A stretch of 64,000 bases of DNA from Mumia sp050632745 (GTDB lineage: Bacteria > Actinomycetota > Actinomycetes > Propionibacteriales > Nocardioidaceae). The stretch spans positions 1 through 64,000 of the forward strand of contig NZ_JBODSD010000002.1 in assembly GCF_050632745.1 (NCBI RefSeq). The letters run 5' to 3'. The notes beneath the pieces were generated by a model that saw nothing but the letters and a program-made list of their open reading frames with translations, ran no database searches and had not been told where the DNA came from. The position numbers and the translations under genes were made by a program. Positions 45,672 to 52,700 of this stretch are shown in pieces (the first letter of the stretch is position 1; each line of letters starts with the position of its first letter).

Positions 45672-45688
45672 TGACCCACTTGGGGTCA
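45672..45688. promoter_or_regulatory. Inverted repeat upstream of two divergent genes
   Basis: TGACCC at 45672-45677 and GGGTCA at 45683-45688 flank ACTTG. It lies in the gap between the zinc-ribbon gene (-) and the ScyD-like gene (+). The centre CCCACTTGGG matches the centre of the repeat at 37653-37673. Confidence 0.4.
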
Positions 45689-45825
45689 CGGGAAGGGCCT
45701 GTGGCAACGTCCGCGACCGCGTAGGACGGCGTTCGAGTGAGCTCGAAAGCCGCAGACGCGCTCGTGGGTGCGCGGGCAGGATAGGCGGTTTCATCCCCAG
45801 ACGGGGGCGACGAGGGGGGATCCTC

Positions 45826-46947
45826 ATGCACATCCACCGCACACTCGTGACCGCGACGGGCACCGCTGCCGCCGTCACGGCGATGCTCGGAGCGGCTCTG
45901 ACGAGCCCGAGCGCCGGCGCCACGACGCGCTCAGACGCAGCGAGCGAGGCGTCGGACCCGGGTGCTCGAGCCCCTTCGCAGAGGGTCATCGCGCGAGGTC
46001 TCGACAATCCCCGACAGGTCAGCGTCACGGCGTCCGGCCGCCTGCTGGTCGCCCAAGCCGGGCACGGACGGTGGGACGGGGGAAACTGCCGTGTGGCGGG
46101 CGGTGGCGGGCTCGACGGGTTCTGCCGCGGTCTGACCGGCCGCGCGACCACGATGGGTGCTCTCGGACGGCGCCGCGCGCGAGTGCTGGACCGGCTGCCG
46201 TCGACACGTGAGGCCTCCAACTCGTTGACGTTCGGCATCAACGGCGTCGACAGGACCCCCCAGGGCCGCCTGTTCGCGACGATCTCGAGCAAGGCGTGGG
46301 AGCAGGTGTCCTCGGGATCGGTCCGCCGGTTCAACGGCAAGCTCGTCCGCGGGACGAAGGCCGGCCGCATCCGCGTCGTTGCCCGACCGACCGCTTTCGG
46401 CCGCCGTCACGGTCTCCTGGGAGCCCAAGAGGTCAGCGAGCCGACCGACCTGGTGGCGCTGCGCCGCAAGGTCCTCTTCCTCGACGAGAGCGCCGGCGTC
46501 GTCCTGAGGTACCGCCAGGGTCGCCTGGGAGTCTGGTACCGACCGGCGCAGCTGGGCGACCCCGCCAACCGGCAGATGCCCCAGTCGATGTCGCTCGGCG
46601 CGGACGGGCACGTCTACGTGGTGGTGGGCGAGCTGGGAGGGATGGAAGCACGGGTGGACGAGCTGACGACGACCGGGCGTCTGGTCGCGCGCCACGTCGG
46701 CCTGCCCCGGGTGCAGTCCGCGACGGCGACGGCAGACGGTCGCGTATGGATCGCCGTCGAGCAGGACGGCATCGTCCGCCAGGCCCGCGCAGGATCGGGC
46801 GTGCCCCAGTGGTCCGTGCCGGATCCGGGCTCCCTGACGGCGCGCGGGAACGTCCTGTACGCCACGGCGTACTCGACGCACACCAGACGACCCTTCTTCC
46901 CGGGCGAGGTCCCCGGGCAGCTCCGGCGCCTCGTGCCGGGATCGTGA
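45826..46947 (+). CDS. Secreted ScyD/ScyE-like beta-propeller protein
   Basis: This 373-residue protein has a signal peptide (positive start, LVTATGTAAAVTAMLGAALTSPSAGA, cut near residue 32) and a propeller-like domain starting VIARGLDNPRQVSVTASGRLLVAQAG, the ScyD/ScyE entry. Repeats of the form DGHVYVVVGE, DGRVWIAVEQDGIVR and ARGNVLYATAY follow. The extracellular role of actinobacterial ScyD homologues is not known. It is followed by two strong hairpins. Confidence 0.85.
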   Translation: MHIHRTLVTATGTAAAVTAMLGAALTSPSAGATTRSDAASEASDPGARAPSQRVIARGLDNPRQVSVTASGRLLVAQAGHGRWDGGNCRVAGGGGLDGFCRGLTGRATTMGALGRRRARVLDRLPSTREASNSLTFGINGVDRTPQGRLFATISSKAWEQVSSGSVRRFNGKLVRGTKAGRIRVVARPTAFGRRHGLLGAQEVSEPTDLVALRRKVLFLDESAGVVLRYRQGRLGVWYRPAQLGDPANRQMPQSMSLGADGHVYVVVGELGGMEARVDELTTTGRLVARHVGLPRVQSATATADGRVWIAVEQDGIVRQARAGSGVPQWSVPDPGSLTARGNVLYATAYSTHTRRPFFPGEVPGQLRRLVPGS

Positions 46948-46982
46948 TCCAGCGGCGAGTGCGCATTCTGATCGTCAGGAGT

Positions 46983-47012
46983 CGCCCTCACCCGACCTGG
47001 CGGGTGAGGGCG
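46983..47012 (+). terminator. Hairpin terminator after the ScyD-like gene
   Basis: CGCCCTCACCCG at 46983-46994 pairs perfectly with CGGGTGAGGGCG at 47001-47012 around a 6-base loop. It follows the stop by 35 bases. Confidence 0.75.
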
Positions 47013-47043
47013 CACGAGAGGCGCTGGGGTGAGCCTCTCGTGC
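47012..47043 (+). terminator. Second hairpin directly before the LuxR-type gene
   Basis: GCACGAGAGGC at 47012-47022 pairs perfectly with GCCTCTCGTGC at 47033-47043. It abuts the previous hairpin and ends only 13 bases before the GTG at 47057. It may back up the terminator or, lying in the regulator's leader, influence its translation. Confidence 0.6.
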
Positions 47044-47056
47044 CAAGATTTGTCCT

Positions 47057-47710
47057 GTGCACGTCCCTGTCCGGCTGTTCATGGTCTCGCCCGCAGCGGC
47101 GATCCGTGAGTCGTTGGCGCGCGAGCTGGACGCCTACGACGAGATCACGGTGGTCGGCGAGGCCGGAAGCTCCTCGGGGGGCGTGTCCCGAGCTGCCGCG
47201 GTGCGACCGGACGTCGTGCTCGCCGGCGCGCACATGCGCGACCCGGACTCCATCGAGATGACCCGGCTGCTCCGCGCTGCTGTGCCGGACGTCCAGGTCC
47301 TCCTCCTCGGCCTGTATCCCAGCCCGGAGTTCGTCTCCGCGGCACTCAACGCGGGTGTCGCGGGAGTGCTCATCCACACCGTCGACGTGCGGGAGCTCGT
47401 CCGAGCGATCCAGACGGCCGCCACGGGGCAGATGGTGCTGACCACGCGCACGCTGATGAGCGTCCTGAGCCTCGAGCACGCCGCGTCACCGCCGGATCCC
47501 CTCGCGAGCCTCACGCCGCTGGAACGCGAGCTGTTCGCCCTGGTCGGCGAGGGACTGTCGAACCGGGAGATCGCGCAACGCCTGCACCTTTCTCCCGGCA
47601 CGGTCCGCAACTACGTCTCGCGGCTGCTTCGCAAGCTCGAGATCGACGGCCGCGGGCAGGTCATCGCGCTCGCTGCGAGGCGCGAGCTCACCGGTCACAC
47701 CGCCGTCTGA
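47057..47710 (+). CDS. Orphan LuxR-type regulator with degenerate receiver domain
   Basis: This 217-residue protein has the NarL/FixJ layout: a receiver-like domain (1-125) and a LuxR HTH (about 150-212: LTPLERELFALVGEGLSNREIAQRL, then SPGTVRNYVSRLLRKL). All residues needed for phosphorylation are replaced: the acidic pair by SP (11-12), the acceptor Asp by Gly57 (VVLAGAHM), the Thr/Ser by Gly, and the Lys by His107 (LIHTVD). No histidine kinase is adjacent. It should therefore bind DNA without phosphorylation, through a ligand or by abundance. The repeat-rich secreted protein lies 288 bases downstream on the same strand. Confidence 0.88.
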   Translation: MHVPVRLFMVSPAAAIRESLARELDAYDEITVVGEAGSSSGGVSRAAAVRPDVVLAGAHMRDPDSIEMTRLLRAAVPDVQVLLLGLYPSPEFVSAALNAGVAGVLIHTVDVRELVRAIQTAATGQMVLTTRTLMSVLSLEHAASPPDPLASLTPLERELFALVGEGLSNREIAQRLHLSPGTVRNYVSRLLRKLEIDGRGQVIALAARRELTGHTAV

Positions 47711-47998
47711 GCGCGCACGGGGGTGCCGGTCGCGGCCTCCGTGGTGACAGGTGTCATCGCCGATCGGTGACACCGGCGCGCGATGTCGGTGCTCGTCGTC
47801 AGCAGAGACGACGACACGACGCTGGTCAACTGGGGGTAACCGGTTCTTCTCCCGTGTCGGGGGAGGGGAGGGAACCGGGACGGTGCGGACACTCGCGGTT
47901 CGATCGCGGTCTCTTCACCACGCTGGCACCGCTGCAGGACACGTCCTGGAGCGGTGTCAGCCACATCCCCCACGAGTCCGTCAACCAGAGAGACAAGC

Positions 47999-49048
47999 AT
48001 GAAGCGCACCACCACGATCGCGGGGCTCACCCTGACTGCCCTCACCCTCACGGTCGGCACCGCCCAGGCCTTCACCATCGACACCGACGGCAAGGGCTTC
48101 GTCGGCAAGGGTGAGGTCCAGTCGGCGTACAACCTGAACAACGCCGCGATGCAGAAGGCCGTCGACGCGAAGGCCTTCACCTTCAAGGCCGAGCAGCCCA
48201 CGGTCCAGGAGCTCACCCAGGACGTGCGGCAGACCGGCACACAGGCGGGCACCCAGGACGGCACCATGGCGCTCACGCAGCTCGCCAGCCAGTCCGCGAC
48301 CCAGACCGTCACGCAGGACCTCACCTGCACGTTCACCAACGGCAGCGGCACCAAGACCTTCCATCGTGAGGGCGTTCGGGGCGGCGAGCGCACCGGTGCC
48401 CGTGAAGGCGTCCGAGTCGGCGTCCGCGAGGGTGTTCGCGCCGGGGAGCGGGACGGTGTCCGTACGGGTGTCCAGTCCGGGAAGCAGGTCGGCAGTCTCG
48501 CGTCCGACCTGAACGTCACCGACAAGAAGACCGGCCAGTACACCGGCTTCAACCTCAAGGGCTTCACAGGGACCACGAGCTACTCCACGGTCGGACCTCA
48601 GGTCTGGGAGGCGCCGGAGCTCGGCGCGTGGGAGTTCGGTGACTACCACTTCGGTGCGTACGAGTTCGGTGCCGCCTCTTTCGCGGGTGACTACGCGTTC
48701 TCGGACGCGTACACGTGGGAGCCGGTGTCCGTCGTCGAGTGGGGCACGTGGGAGAACGTCGTGCCGGGCGAGAACCCCGACGACTGCCTGCGCTCGACCA
48801 ACGCCGACAAGATCACGCAGATCAGCGACGTGATCACCCCCGGCGCGATCACGGACGGCGCGATCACGGACGGCGACGTGACGGACGGACCGGTGACCGA
48901 CGGTGCGATCTCCGACGGTGAGGTCACGCCGGGTGCGATCACCGCGATCGACCCGGTCGGGTACGGCGCGATCACCGACGACGGGACGCCGAAGGTTCTC
49001 GTGACCTACAACGGTGTCACCAAGGTCCTGACCGCCGCGACGCTCTGA
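47999..49048 (+). CDS. Secreted protein with four low-complexity repeat blocks
   Basis: This 349-residue protein has a signal peptide cut after TAQA (residue 24). The mature start is a conserved-looking module GFVGKGEVQSAYNLNNAAMQ (34-53). Then come a T-Q-rich block (67-107), a Gly/Arg/Val/Glu block with repeats such as EGVR-GERTG (123-165), an aromatic block with WEFGDYHFGAYEFG (209-243) and a five-residue repeat block of the type A-I-T-D-G (279-315). It has two Cys (110 and 263). Similar multi-block proteins occur in soil actinobacteria, but I know no function. The long terminator at 49064 closes the gene. Confidence 0.82.
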   Translation: MKRTTTIAGLTLTALTLTVGTAQAFTIDTDGKGFVGKGEVQSAYNLNNAAMQKAVDAKAFTFKAEQPTVQELTQDVRQTGTQAGTQDGTMALTQLASQSATQTVTQDLTCTFTNGSGTKTFHREGVRGGERTGAREGVRVGVREGVRAGERDGVRTGVQSGKQVGSLASDLNVTDKKTGQYTGFNLKGFTGTTSYSTVGPQVWEAPELGAWEFGDYHFGAYEFGAASFAGDYAFSDAYTWEPVSVVEWGTWENVVPGENPDDCLRSTNADKITQISDVITPGAITDGAITDGDVTDGPVTDGAISDGEVTPGAITAIDPVGYGAITDDGTPKVLVTYNGVTKVLTAATL

Positions 49049-49063
49049 GCAGCGGCGCCGCGA

Positions 49064-49110
49064 GAAGGGGCCCCCGGCCTGGCAGATTCTGCCTGGCCGG
49101 GGGCCCCTTC
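49064..49110. terminator. Very strong bidirectional hairpin terminator
   Basis: Bases 49064-49080 and 49094-49110 pair in 16 of 17 positions (GAAGGGGCCCCCGGCC against GGCCGGGGGCCCCTTC), and the inner GGCAGA/TCTGCC extends the stem to a tiny loop. It separates the repeat protein (+) from the convergent lipoprotein gene (-) and can serve both, with TTC on one side. Confidence 0.85.
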
Positions 49111-49138
49111 ACGCGTGTCGACGATGGGGCAGCGTGGC

Positions 49139-49702
49139 TCAGATCTTCCAGGCGACGCTGGCCAGCATCGAGTCGATGTAGTCGTCCGCCTCGGCCAGGT
49201 TCACCGGGACGTCGAACGTGATGTCCCAGGCGTAGCCGGACCGCCCGCCGCCCACCATGTACGAGCGCGTCTCGCCCCTGCGCGCCTCGATGACCCACGA
49301 CTCCACGCCGGCGACGTCACGGTTCTCCAGTCGCCGTGTCTGGTGCCCGTCCGAGCGATAGGTCTCCTCCCAGCTCTCGGCGTACGGGTCGAGGTCGACG
49401 GCGTTCGCGTCCAGCAGCGAGCCGACAGAGACGGCAACGATCCCGGCATCGATCCGCTTCACGGCGGCGTCGGCGTCGACCATGCGCCAGTCGATGCCCT
49501 CCATGAGGTTGATCTGGAGGAGGTCGTCACCGATCACCGGGCCCGTAGCCGGCGTGACCGTCGGTAGTGCGGAGGCCTGCGACGTCGGTGTCGTCGGCGA
49601 CGAGGTGGGCTCCCGCGCCGGGGCAGCGGCGTCATCCTCGCCGCAGCCCGCGAGCATCACGAGCGACAGAACCAGACTTGTGACGGCCGCGCGACCTCGC
49701 AT
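49139..49702 (-). CDS. Secreted lipoprotein, unknown function
   Basis: This 187-residue protein has a typical lipoprotein signal (lipobox LAGC at about 18-21) and a Thr/Ser/Pro linker. The mature domain has the D-I-N-L-x-E pattern seen in actinobacterial surface lipoproteins (DDLLQINLMEGIDW, then YAWDITFDVPVNLAEAD). ATG 49702 is preferred because GAGGTG lies five bases upstream; GTG 49708 is also possible. Function is unknown. Confidence 0.78.
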   Translation of the reverse strand: MRGRAAVTSLVLSLVMLAGCGEDDAAAPAREPTSSPTTPTSQASALPTVTPATGPVIGDDLLQINLMEGIDWRMVDADAAVKRIDAGIVAVSVGSLLDANAVDLDPYAESWEETYRSDGHQTRRLENRDVAGVESWVIEARRGETRSYMVGGGRSGYAWDITFDVPVNLAEADDYIDSMLASVAWKI

Positions 49703-49800
49703 CAACACACCTCGTCATCGTGGGGCCAAGTGGCCCGCTCGAACCCGATCGCTGCCCGGGGGGAGTCGCCGTCCCGGATCTCCGCTCGTCTCGCCACGGC

Positions 49801-50661
49801 TCAGCGACGGACGACGACGACCGTACGCTTGAGCGTCGTCGCCCCGCTGCGCACCGTCAACGTCACCTTGTGCCGGCCCTTCCGGGTGACGCGCACCTTG
49901 AAGACCTTCGTCTCTCGCGTGCCTTCGACCACCGGTCCGTACGAACGCACGTTGGGGCCCTTGACCTTGATGCGTTTGCTGCCTGCGGCGCGTACGCGGA
50001 CGCGGCTCGCCGTCCCCGTCCCCGAGTTGCGGACGGTCACCTTGACCTCGGCCCAGGCTCCGCCGCGCACGACGCGCTTCTTCGGTGCCTTCACCGACAG
50101 CCGCGGCGTCGCCCGCACCGGGGCCAGGCTGACGGGCGAGAAGAGCTGGAGGTCAGCGCTGTTCGCTCCTCGGTGTGCGGCGACCGCGCAGGTCCACACC
50201 CGTGACGCGATCCGGGTGTCACGCAAGGACGCGGTCACCGACCGCGTTGTCCAGGTGGCCTGTCCCGCCACCGGATCACCGGAGAAGGGGATGTAGACAC
50301 GGAATCCACGCTCCTGGCCGATGTCGCCCGCATAGGCGTGCGCCCCGTCATCGCCGTCCACGCTGCATTCGGTGCCGTTCCACCGTCCGAGTCCGACGAC
50401 GACCGTCTTCGGGACGGTGCCGGCGCTCCACCGCGCCGCCACCGTCAGCGTGCTGCGCTGGAGGTCCTGGCGGACCGTGATGCTGGTGACGGTCGCGGTC
50501 CCGGCGGGCACGGCCCCGGTATACGTCGCGAGCGTTGCCGCCTTGGCGATCACGGTGCCCGCCGGTGTCGCAGCTGCCGCCGGCGTCGCGCCCGCGAACA
50601 CCCCCGCGGTGAGCACCGCAGCGCCGACGAGCGCGACACCGCGCATGAACCCGAGCCTCAT
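49801..50661 (-). CDS. Secreted CARDB/Ig-like domain protein
   Basis: This 286-residue protein has a signal peptide (cut near AGATPAAAA, about residue 31), a beta-rich domain (VTVRQDLQRSTLTVAARWSAG; Cys in GTECSV and VWTCAV) and a C-terminal CARDB-like Ig domain of about 90 residues (VKAPKKRVVRGGAWAEVKV, GTGTASRVRVRA, KVTLTVRSG). Such domains act in surface adhesion. The ATG follows GGAGGTTGTC. It is the last chromosomal gene before the prophage junction. Confidence 0.85.
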   Translation of the reverse strand: MRLGFMRGVALVGAAVLTAGVFAGATPAAAATPAGTVIAKAATLATYTGAVPAGTATVTSITVRQDLQRSTLTVAARWSAGTVPKTVVVGLGRWNGTECSVDGDDGAHAYAGDIGQERGFRVYIPFSGDPVAGQATWTTRSVTASLRDTRIASRVWTCAVAAHRGANSADLQLFSPVSLAPVRATPRLSVKAPKKRVVRGGAWAEVKVTVRNSGTGTASRVRVRAAGSKRIKVKGPNVRSYGPVVEGTRETKVFKVRVTRKGRHKVTLTVRSGATTLKRTVVVVRR

Positions 50662-50763
50662 GACAACCTCCAAGCCGCGAAATCTGCGGACACCGTAGCG
50701 GATCCGCGGACTCCAGGAGCCGCTGCCGGCCTCGACCCCACCCCCGGGGCCTGGACGCGAACA

Positions 50764-50796
50764 GGCCCTCCGACAGTGGTGCAGTGTCGGAGGGCC
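50764..50796 (-). terminator. Terminator of the disrupted tRNA gene
   Basis: GGCCCTCCGACA at 50764-50775 pairs perfectly with TGTCGGAGGGCC at 50785-50796. Read on the minus strand it follows the tRNA 3' end within ten bases, the normal place of a tRNA terminator. Its retention on this side shows that the inserted element came in upstream of it. Confidence 0.75.
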
Positions 50797-50806
50797 CGTC
50801 TTTGTG

Positions 50807-50826
50807 TGTCCGAGGGGGGACTTGAA
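50807..50826 (-). other. Displaced 3' end of a tRNA gene: prophage attachment site remnant
   Basis: Read on the minus strand, bases 50826-50807 give the T-loop TTCAAGT, the 3' T-stem strand CCCCC and the acceptor strand CTCGGAC with discriminator A. The 5' T-stem strand that should pair is not present upstream; foreign sequence begins there. The acceptor strand implies a tRNA opening GTCCGAG, as in tRNA-Leu. This is the classic result of tyrosine-recombinase integration at a tRNA 3' end. The core probably spans these bases; exact limits need the other junction. Confidence 0.75.
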
Positions 50827-51034
50827 TACGATTCCCGACGCCCTTGGACGCCCGGAAAGACAGCAAGAAGCCCGGAATTCCGGGGATCTGACACCTTCGG
50901 TTGCCATCGGTTGCTAGCGGATGCCAGGCGGCATGTGTCCTCAGGACTCGGTACCCAGCAGATGCCGCCGTGCGGTTCGCCCGCCATGTACCTGCGCTCG
51001 TGCGCCTTGCCGCCGCGCGGAGCATTGCCTTCTT
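50827..51034. other. Phage-derived junction region without a gene
   Basis: No supported reading frame lies here. The stretch contains the tandem words GGTTGCCATC and GGTTGCTAGC near 50898-50920, which could be recombinase arm-binding sites, but this is only a visual hint. It links the attachment remnant to the first prophage gene. Confidence 0.35.
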
Positions 51035-51325
51035 CTAGCGCTCTACGTCTCCGCCGTGGTGGCTGCGCCGGCGATGACGCGCTTCGGCGGCCGTGGCCGA
51101 GGCGGCGTACGGGCGCAACGCGTTCACGAGCGGCGCGTGCGCGGCTGAGTCCTCGTGGTAGCCGACCCATCGTCCGGCCGCCTCTTCGACGAGGTCCGAG
51201 CGGTCGCCGGCGAGCTCGAGTGCCGCGGCGACGACTGGACCTGGGTCCTTGGTGAACGCGCTGCGGGAGAACGTCGCGTCGATTCGGATCGAGAGGTATT
51301 GCTCGGGCGTGAGACCGCGGCTCAT
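51035..51325 (-). CDS. Small prophage protein, unknown function
   Basis: This 96-residue protein has a helical start (GLTPEQYLSIRIDATFSRSAF), a middle of the type VAAALELAGDRSDLVEEAAGRWVGYH and a basic His-rich C-terminus (RHRRRSHHGGDVER). I do not recognise it. It lies three bases after its upstream neighbour on the minus strand, so both are on one message, the last gene before the attachment site. Confidence 0.6.
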   Translation of the reverse strand: MSRGLTPEQYLSIRIDATFSRSAFTKDPGPVVAAALELAGDRSDLVEEAAGRWVGYHEDSAAHAPLVNALRPYAASATAAEARHRRRSHHGGDVER

Positions 51326-51328
51326 CGG

Positions 51329-51541
51329 TCAGGAGACGCCGGACGCCTGCGCGCACGTCTCGCACAGAGGGCCATCAGTCGGCCACGTCGCGTCTTTCAC
51401 GATCCCGAATCGAGCGGGCGAGATGCCGCAGAGGGTGTCCTGGACGACGTGACTGCCAGCCTCTTGCGGTGAGGCGTGGTGCTCGGGGTGGGCCTGGTTG
51501 TGATCGACCACAACGAGGTAGGTGCTGTCTTTCGTGCTCAT
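51329..51541 (-). CDS. Small prophage protein with C-terminal CxxC
   Basis: This 70-residue protein begins STKDSTYLVVVDHNQAHPEH, has several His and a Cys in QDTLCGIS, and ends LCETCAQASG with a CxxC, so it may bind zinc. Start ATG 51541 is used because the upstream extension lacks phage-like content. It is divergent from the HicA-like gene, with the palindrome between them. Confidence 0.55.
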   Translation of the reverse strand: MSTKDSTYLVVVDHNQAHPEHHASPQEAGSHVVQDTLCGISPARFGIVKDATWPTDGPLCETCAQASGVS

Positions 51542-51610
51542 GCGGCCCACCGTAGATCGCACCGATGACGATTCCGCGAGGCTCCCAGCCGCCAAGCGGA
51601 ATCTCCATCC

Positions 51611-51665
51611 CGCATCCCCTTGTCAATTGACAAGGGGATGCGCTAGTATCTACTTGTCAGCAAGT
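51611..51665. promoter_or_regulatory. Promoter with 32-bp perfect palindrome upstream of the HicA-like gene
   Basis: Bases 51611-51642 form a perfect palindrome (left half CGCATCCCCTTGTCAA). TTGTCA at 51620-51625 and TAGTAT at 51644-51649 make a -35/-10 pair with an 18-base spacer, so the palindrome covers the -35. A second inverted repeat ACTTG-N4-CAAGT at 51652-51665 spans the predicted start point and shares the CTTGTCA word. The layout suits autorepression of the downstream pair. Confidence 0.75.
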
Positions 51666-51681
51666 CGAGAGGAGGTGAAAA

Positions 51682-51885
51682 ATGGACAAGGACATCAAGA
51701 AGGTCATCAAGGCCCTCGAGGACCAGGGGTTCGAGGTCCGGTACACCCGCAAGGGTCACCCGGCCGTCTACCTCGACGGTCGCTTCGTGACGACCTTCGC
51801 TGGCACGCCGAGCGACAGCCGCGGGTTCAGGAATGCACTCGCAGCCGCACGACGGGCCGGGTTCCGCTGGCCGCCCCGCCGGTAG
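51682..51885 (+). CDS. HicA-like small protein (putative mRNA interferase toxin)
   Basis: This 67-residue protein has the HicA dsRBD-like order: helix KDIKKVIKALEDQGFEVRYT, a turn RKGHPAVYLDGRFVTTFAG, then SDSRGFRNALAAARRAGFRW. HicA toxins place a catalytic His in a G-S/N-H motif; here the sequence reads KGHP, so the His is present but its setting is altered. The ATG has a full AGGAGGTGA four bases upstream, predicting strong translation. Actinophages carry related genes. Toxicity is inferred from family; an immunity or excision role is possible. Confidence 0.68.
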   Translation: MDKDIKKVIKALEDQGFEVRYTRKGHPAVYLDGRFVTTFAGTPSDSRGFRNALAAARRAGFRWPPRR

Positions 51886-51891
51886 GAACAC

Positions 51892-51924
51892 GAGGACCGG
51901 GGCGCGGAAATCGCCCCGGTCCTC
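51892..51924 (+). terminator. Intercistronic hairpin between HicA-like gene and HTH gene
   Basis: GAGGACCGGGGCG at 51892-51904 pairs perfectly with CGCCCCGGTCCTC at 51912-51924 around a 7-base loop CGGAAAT. It begins seven bases after the toxin-like stop. It may attenuate or stabilise the message and set the ratio of the two products. Confidence 0.65.
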
Positions 51925-51959
51925 GGACCCATCATCACACCGAGGGAACGAGGACCGGA

Positions 51960-52379
51960 ATGCAGATGTACAACGCTCTCGTCGAGGTCGCCCGCAAGGG
52001 CCTCGACGAGGACTTCGCCGACGACCTGATCGCGGCGCTCGAGCACCACCACCCGGCCGTGGGCGAGTCGCCCCGCGGTTGGGTGTCGGCGCGGATCAGC
52101 CTCCCCGCGGAGTCGCTCGCGCAGGCGTCGACGACCGCGGTCGCCCTCGTCGAGGCCGCGACCGGCGCGGCGGCGATCGCCTGCGAGGTCGCGACCGAGA
52201 CCGAGTTCGACGCGCGCGAGGGCTTCGTGTCGGCGCCCGAGCTGGTGTCGGTCACGCAGGCGGCCGAGTCGCTCGGGGTGTCGCGGCAGGCGGTGCTGGA
52301 CCGGATCGCGCGGCGTACGCTCCCGGCGACGAAGGTCGGTCGGGACTATGTGATCCCCGCCGAGGCGATCCGTCGGTGA
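51960..52379 (+). CDS. HTH DNA-binding protein, putative antitoxin or excisionase-like regulator
   Basis: This 139-residue protein has an N-terminal alpha+beta region (ALVEVARKGLDEDFADDLIAAL, then GWVSARISLPAESLAQASTTAV) and a C-terminal excisionase/MerR-type HTH (LVSVTQAAESLGVSRQAVLDRI, then PATKVGRDYVIPAEAIRR). It follows the HicA-like gene on the same strand after a hairpin. By analogy with hicAB, a DNA-binding second gene could be antitoxin and autorepressor acting at the 32-bp palindrome; this N-terminal part is not the usual HicB fold. Confidence 0.72.
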   Translation: MQMYNALVEVARKGLDEDFADDLIAALEHHHPAVGESPRGWVSARISLPAESLAQASTTAVALVEAATGAAAIACEVATETEFDAREGFVSAPELVSVTQAAESLGVSRQAVLDRIARRTLPATKVGRDYVIPAEAIRR

Positions 52380-52412
52380 GTCCCGTGTCGGCCGAGCGGC
52401 CGGACACGACGA

Positions 52413-52448
52413 AGCGCCCCGCCCACCCGTGAGGGTGAGCGGGGCGCT
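52413..52448. terminator. Convergent hairpin terminator ending the phage late operon
   Basis: AGCGCCCCGC at 52413-52422 pairs perfectly with GCGGGGCGCT at 52439-52448. It separates the + strand HTH gene from the last minus-strand late gene and can stop both transcripts. Confidence 0.8.
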
Positions 52449-52465
52449 GTGAGGCGTCTGCGAGG

Positions 52466-52699
52466 TCAGCCCGTGAAGCGTCCGACCTCGGTACGTGAGC
52501 CGTCGAGCTCGAGGTAGATGCGGACGCCGACGCGCGGAATGTCCAAGACGGGGACCTTGGCGACCGGTCTCCCCGCGAGGGTGTCGCGGAAGGCCGGCTG
52601 AGCGGGTCCCTCACCGACGGCGATCGCGACCGGGACGAGAGGGTCGACGCCGGGCAGGTCGACGACGACCCAGCCTGCTTCGATGCGCACGCGCGCCAT
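52466..52699 (-). CDS. Small phage protein, unknown function
   Basis: This 77-residue protein is beta-rich (ARVRIEAGWVVVDLPGVDPLVPVAIAVG, then VGVRIYLELDGSR). I recognise no family. It is the last gene of the late operon, two bases after its upstream neighbour. Confidence 0.65.
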   Translation of the reverse strand: MARVRIEAGWVVVDLPGVDPLVPVAIAVGEGPAQPAFRDTLAGRPVAKVPVLDIPRVGVRIYLELDGSRTEVGRFTG

Positions 52700-52700
52700 C

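Noticed and set aside
48830..48960. Short near-identical DNA words (ATCACGGACGGCG) considered as an operator array
   Set aside because: They are in frame codons of the A-I-T-D-G protein repeats inside a supported gene.
50827..51034. Search for the 3' end of an integrase gene near the attachment remnant
   Set aside because: No frame on either strand carries tyrosine- or serine-recombinase motifs; the integrase is probably at the other prophage end.
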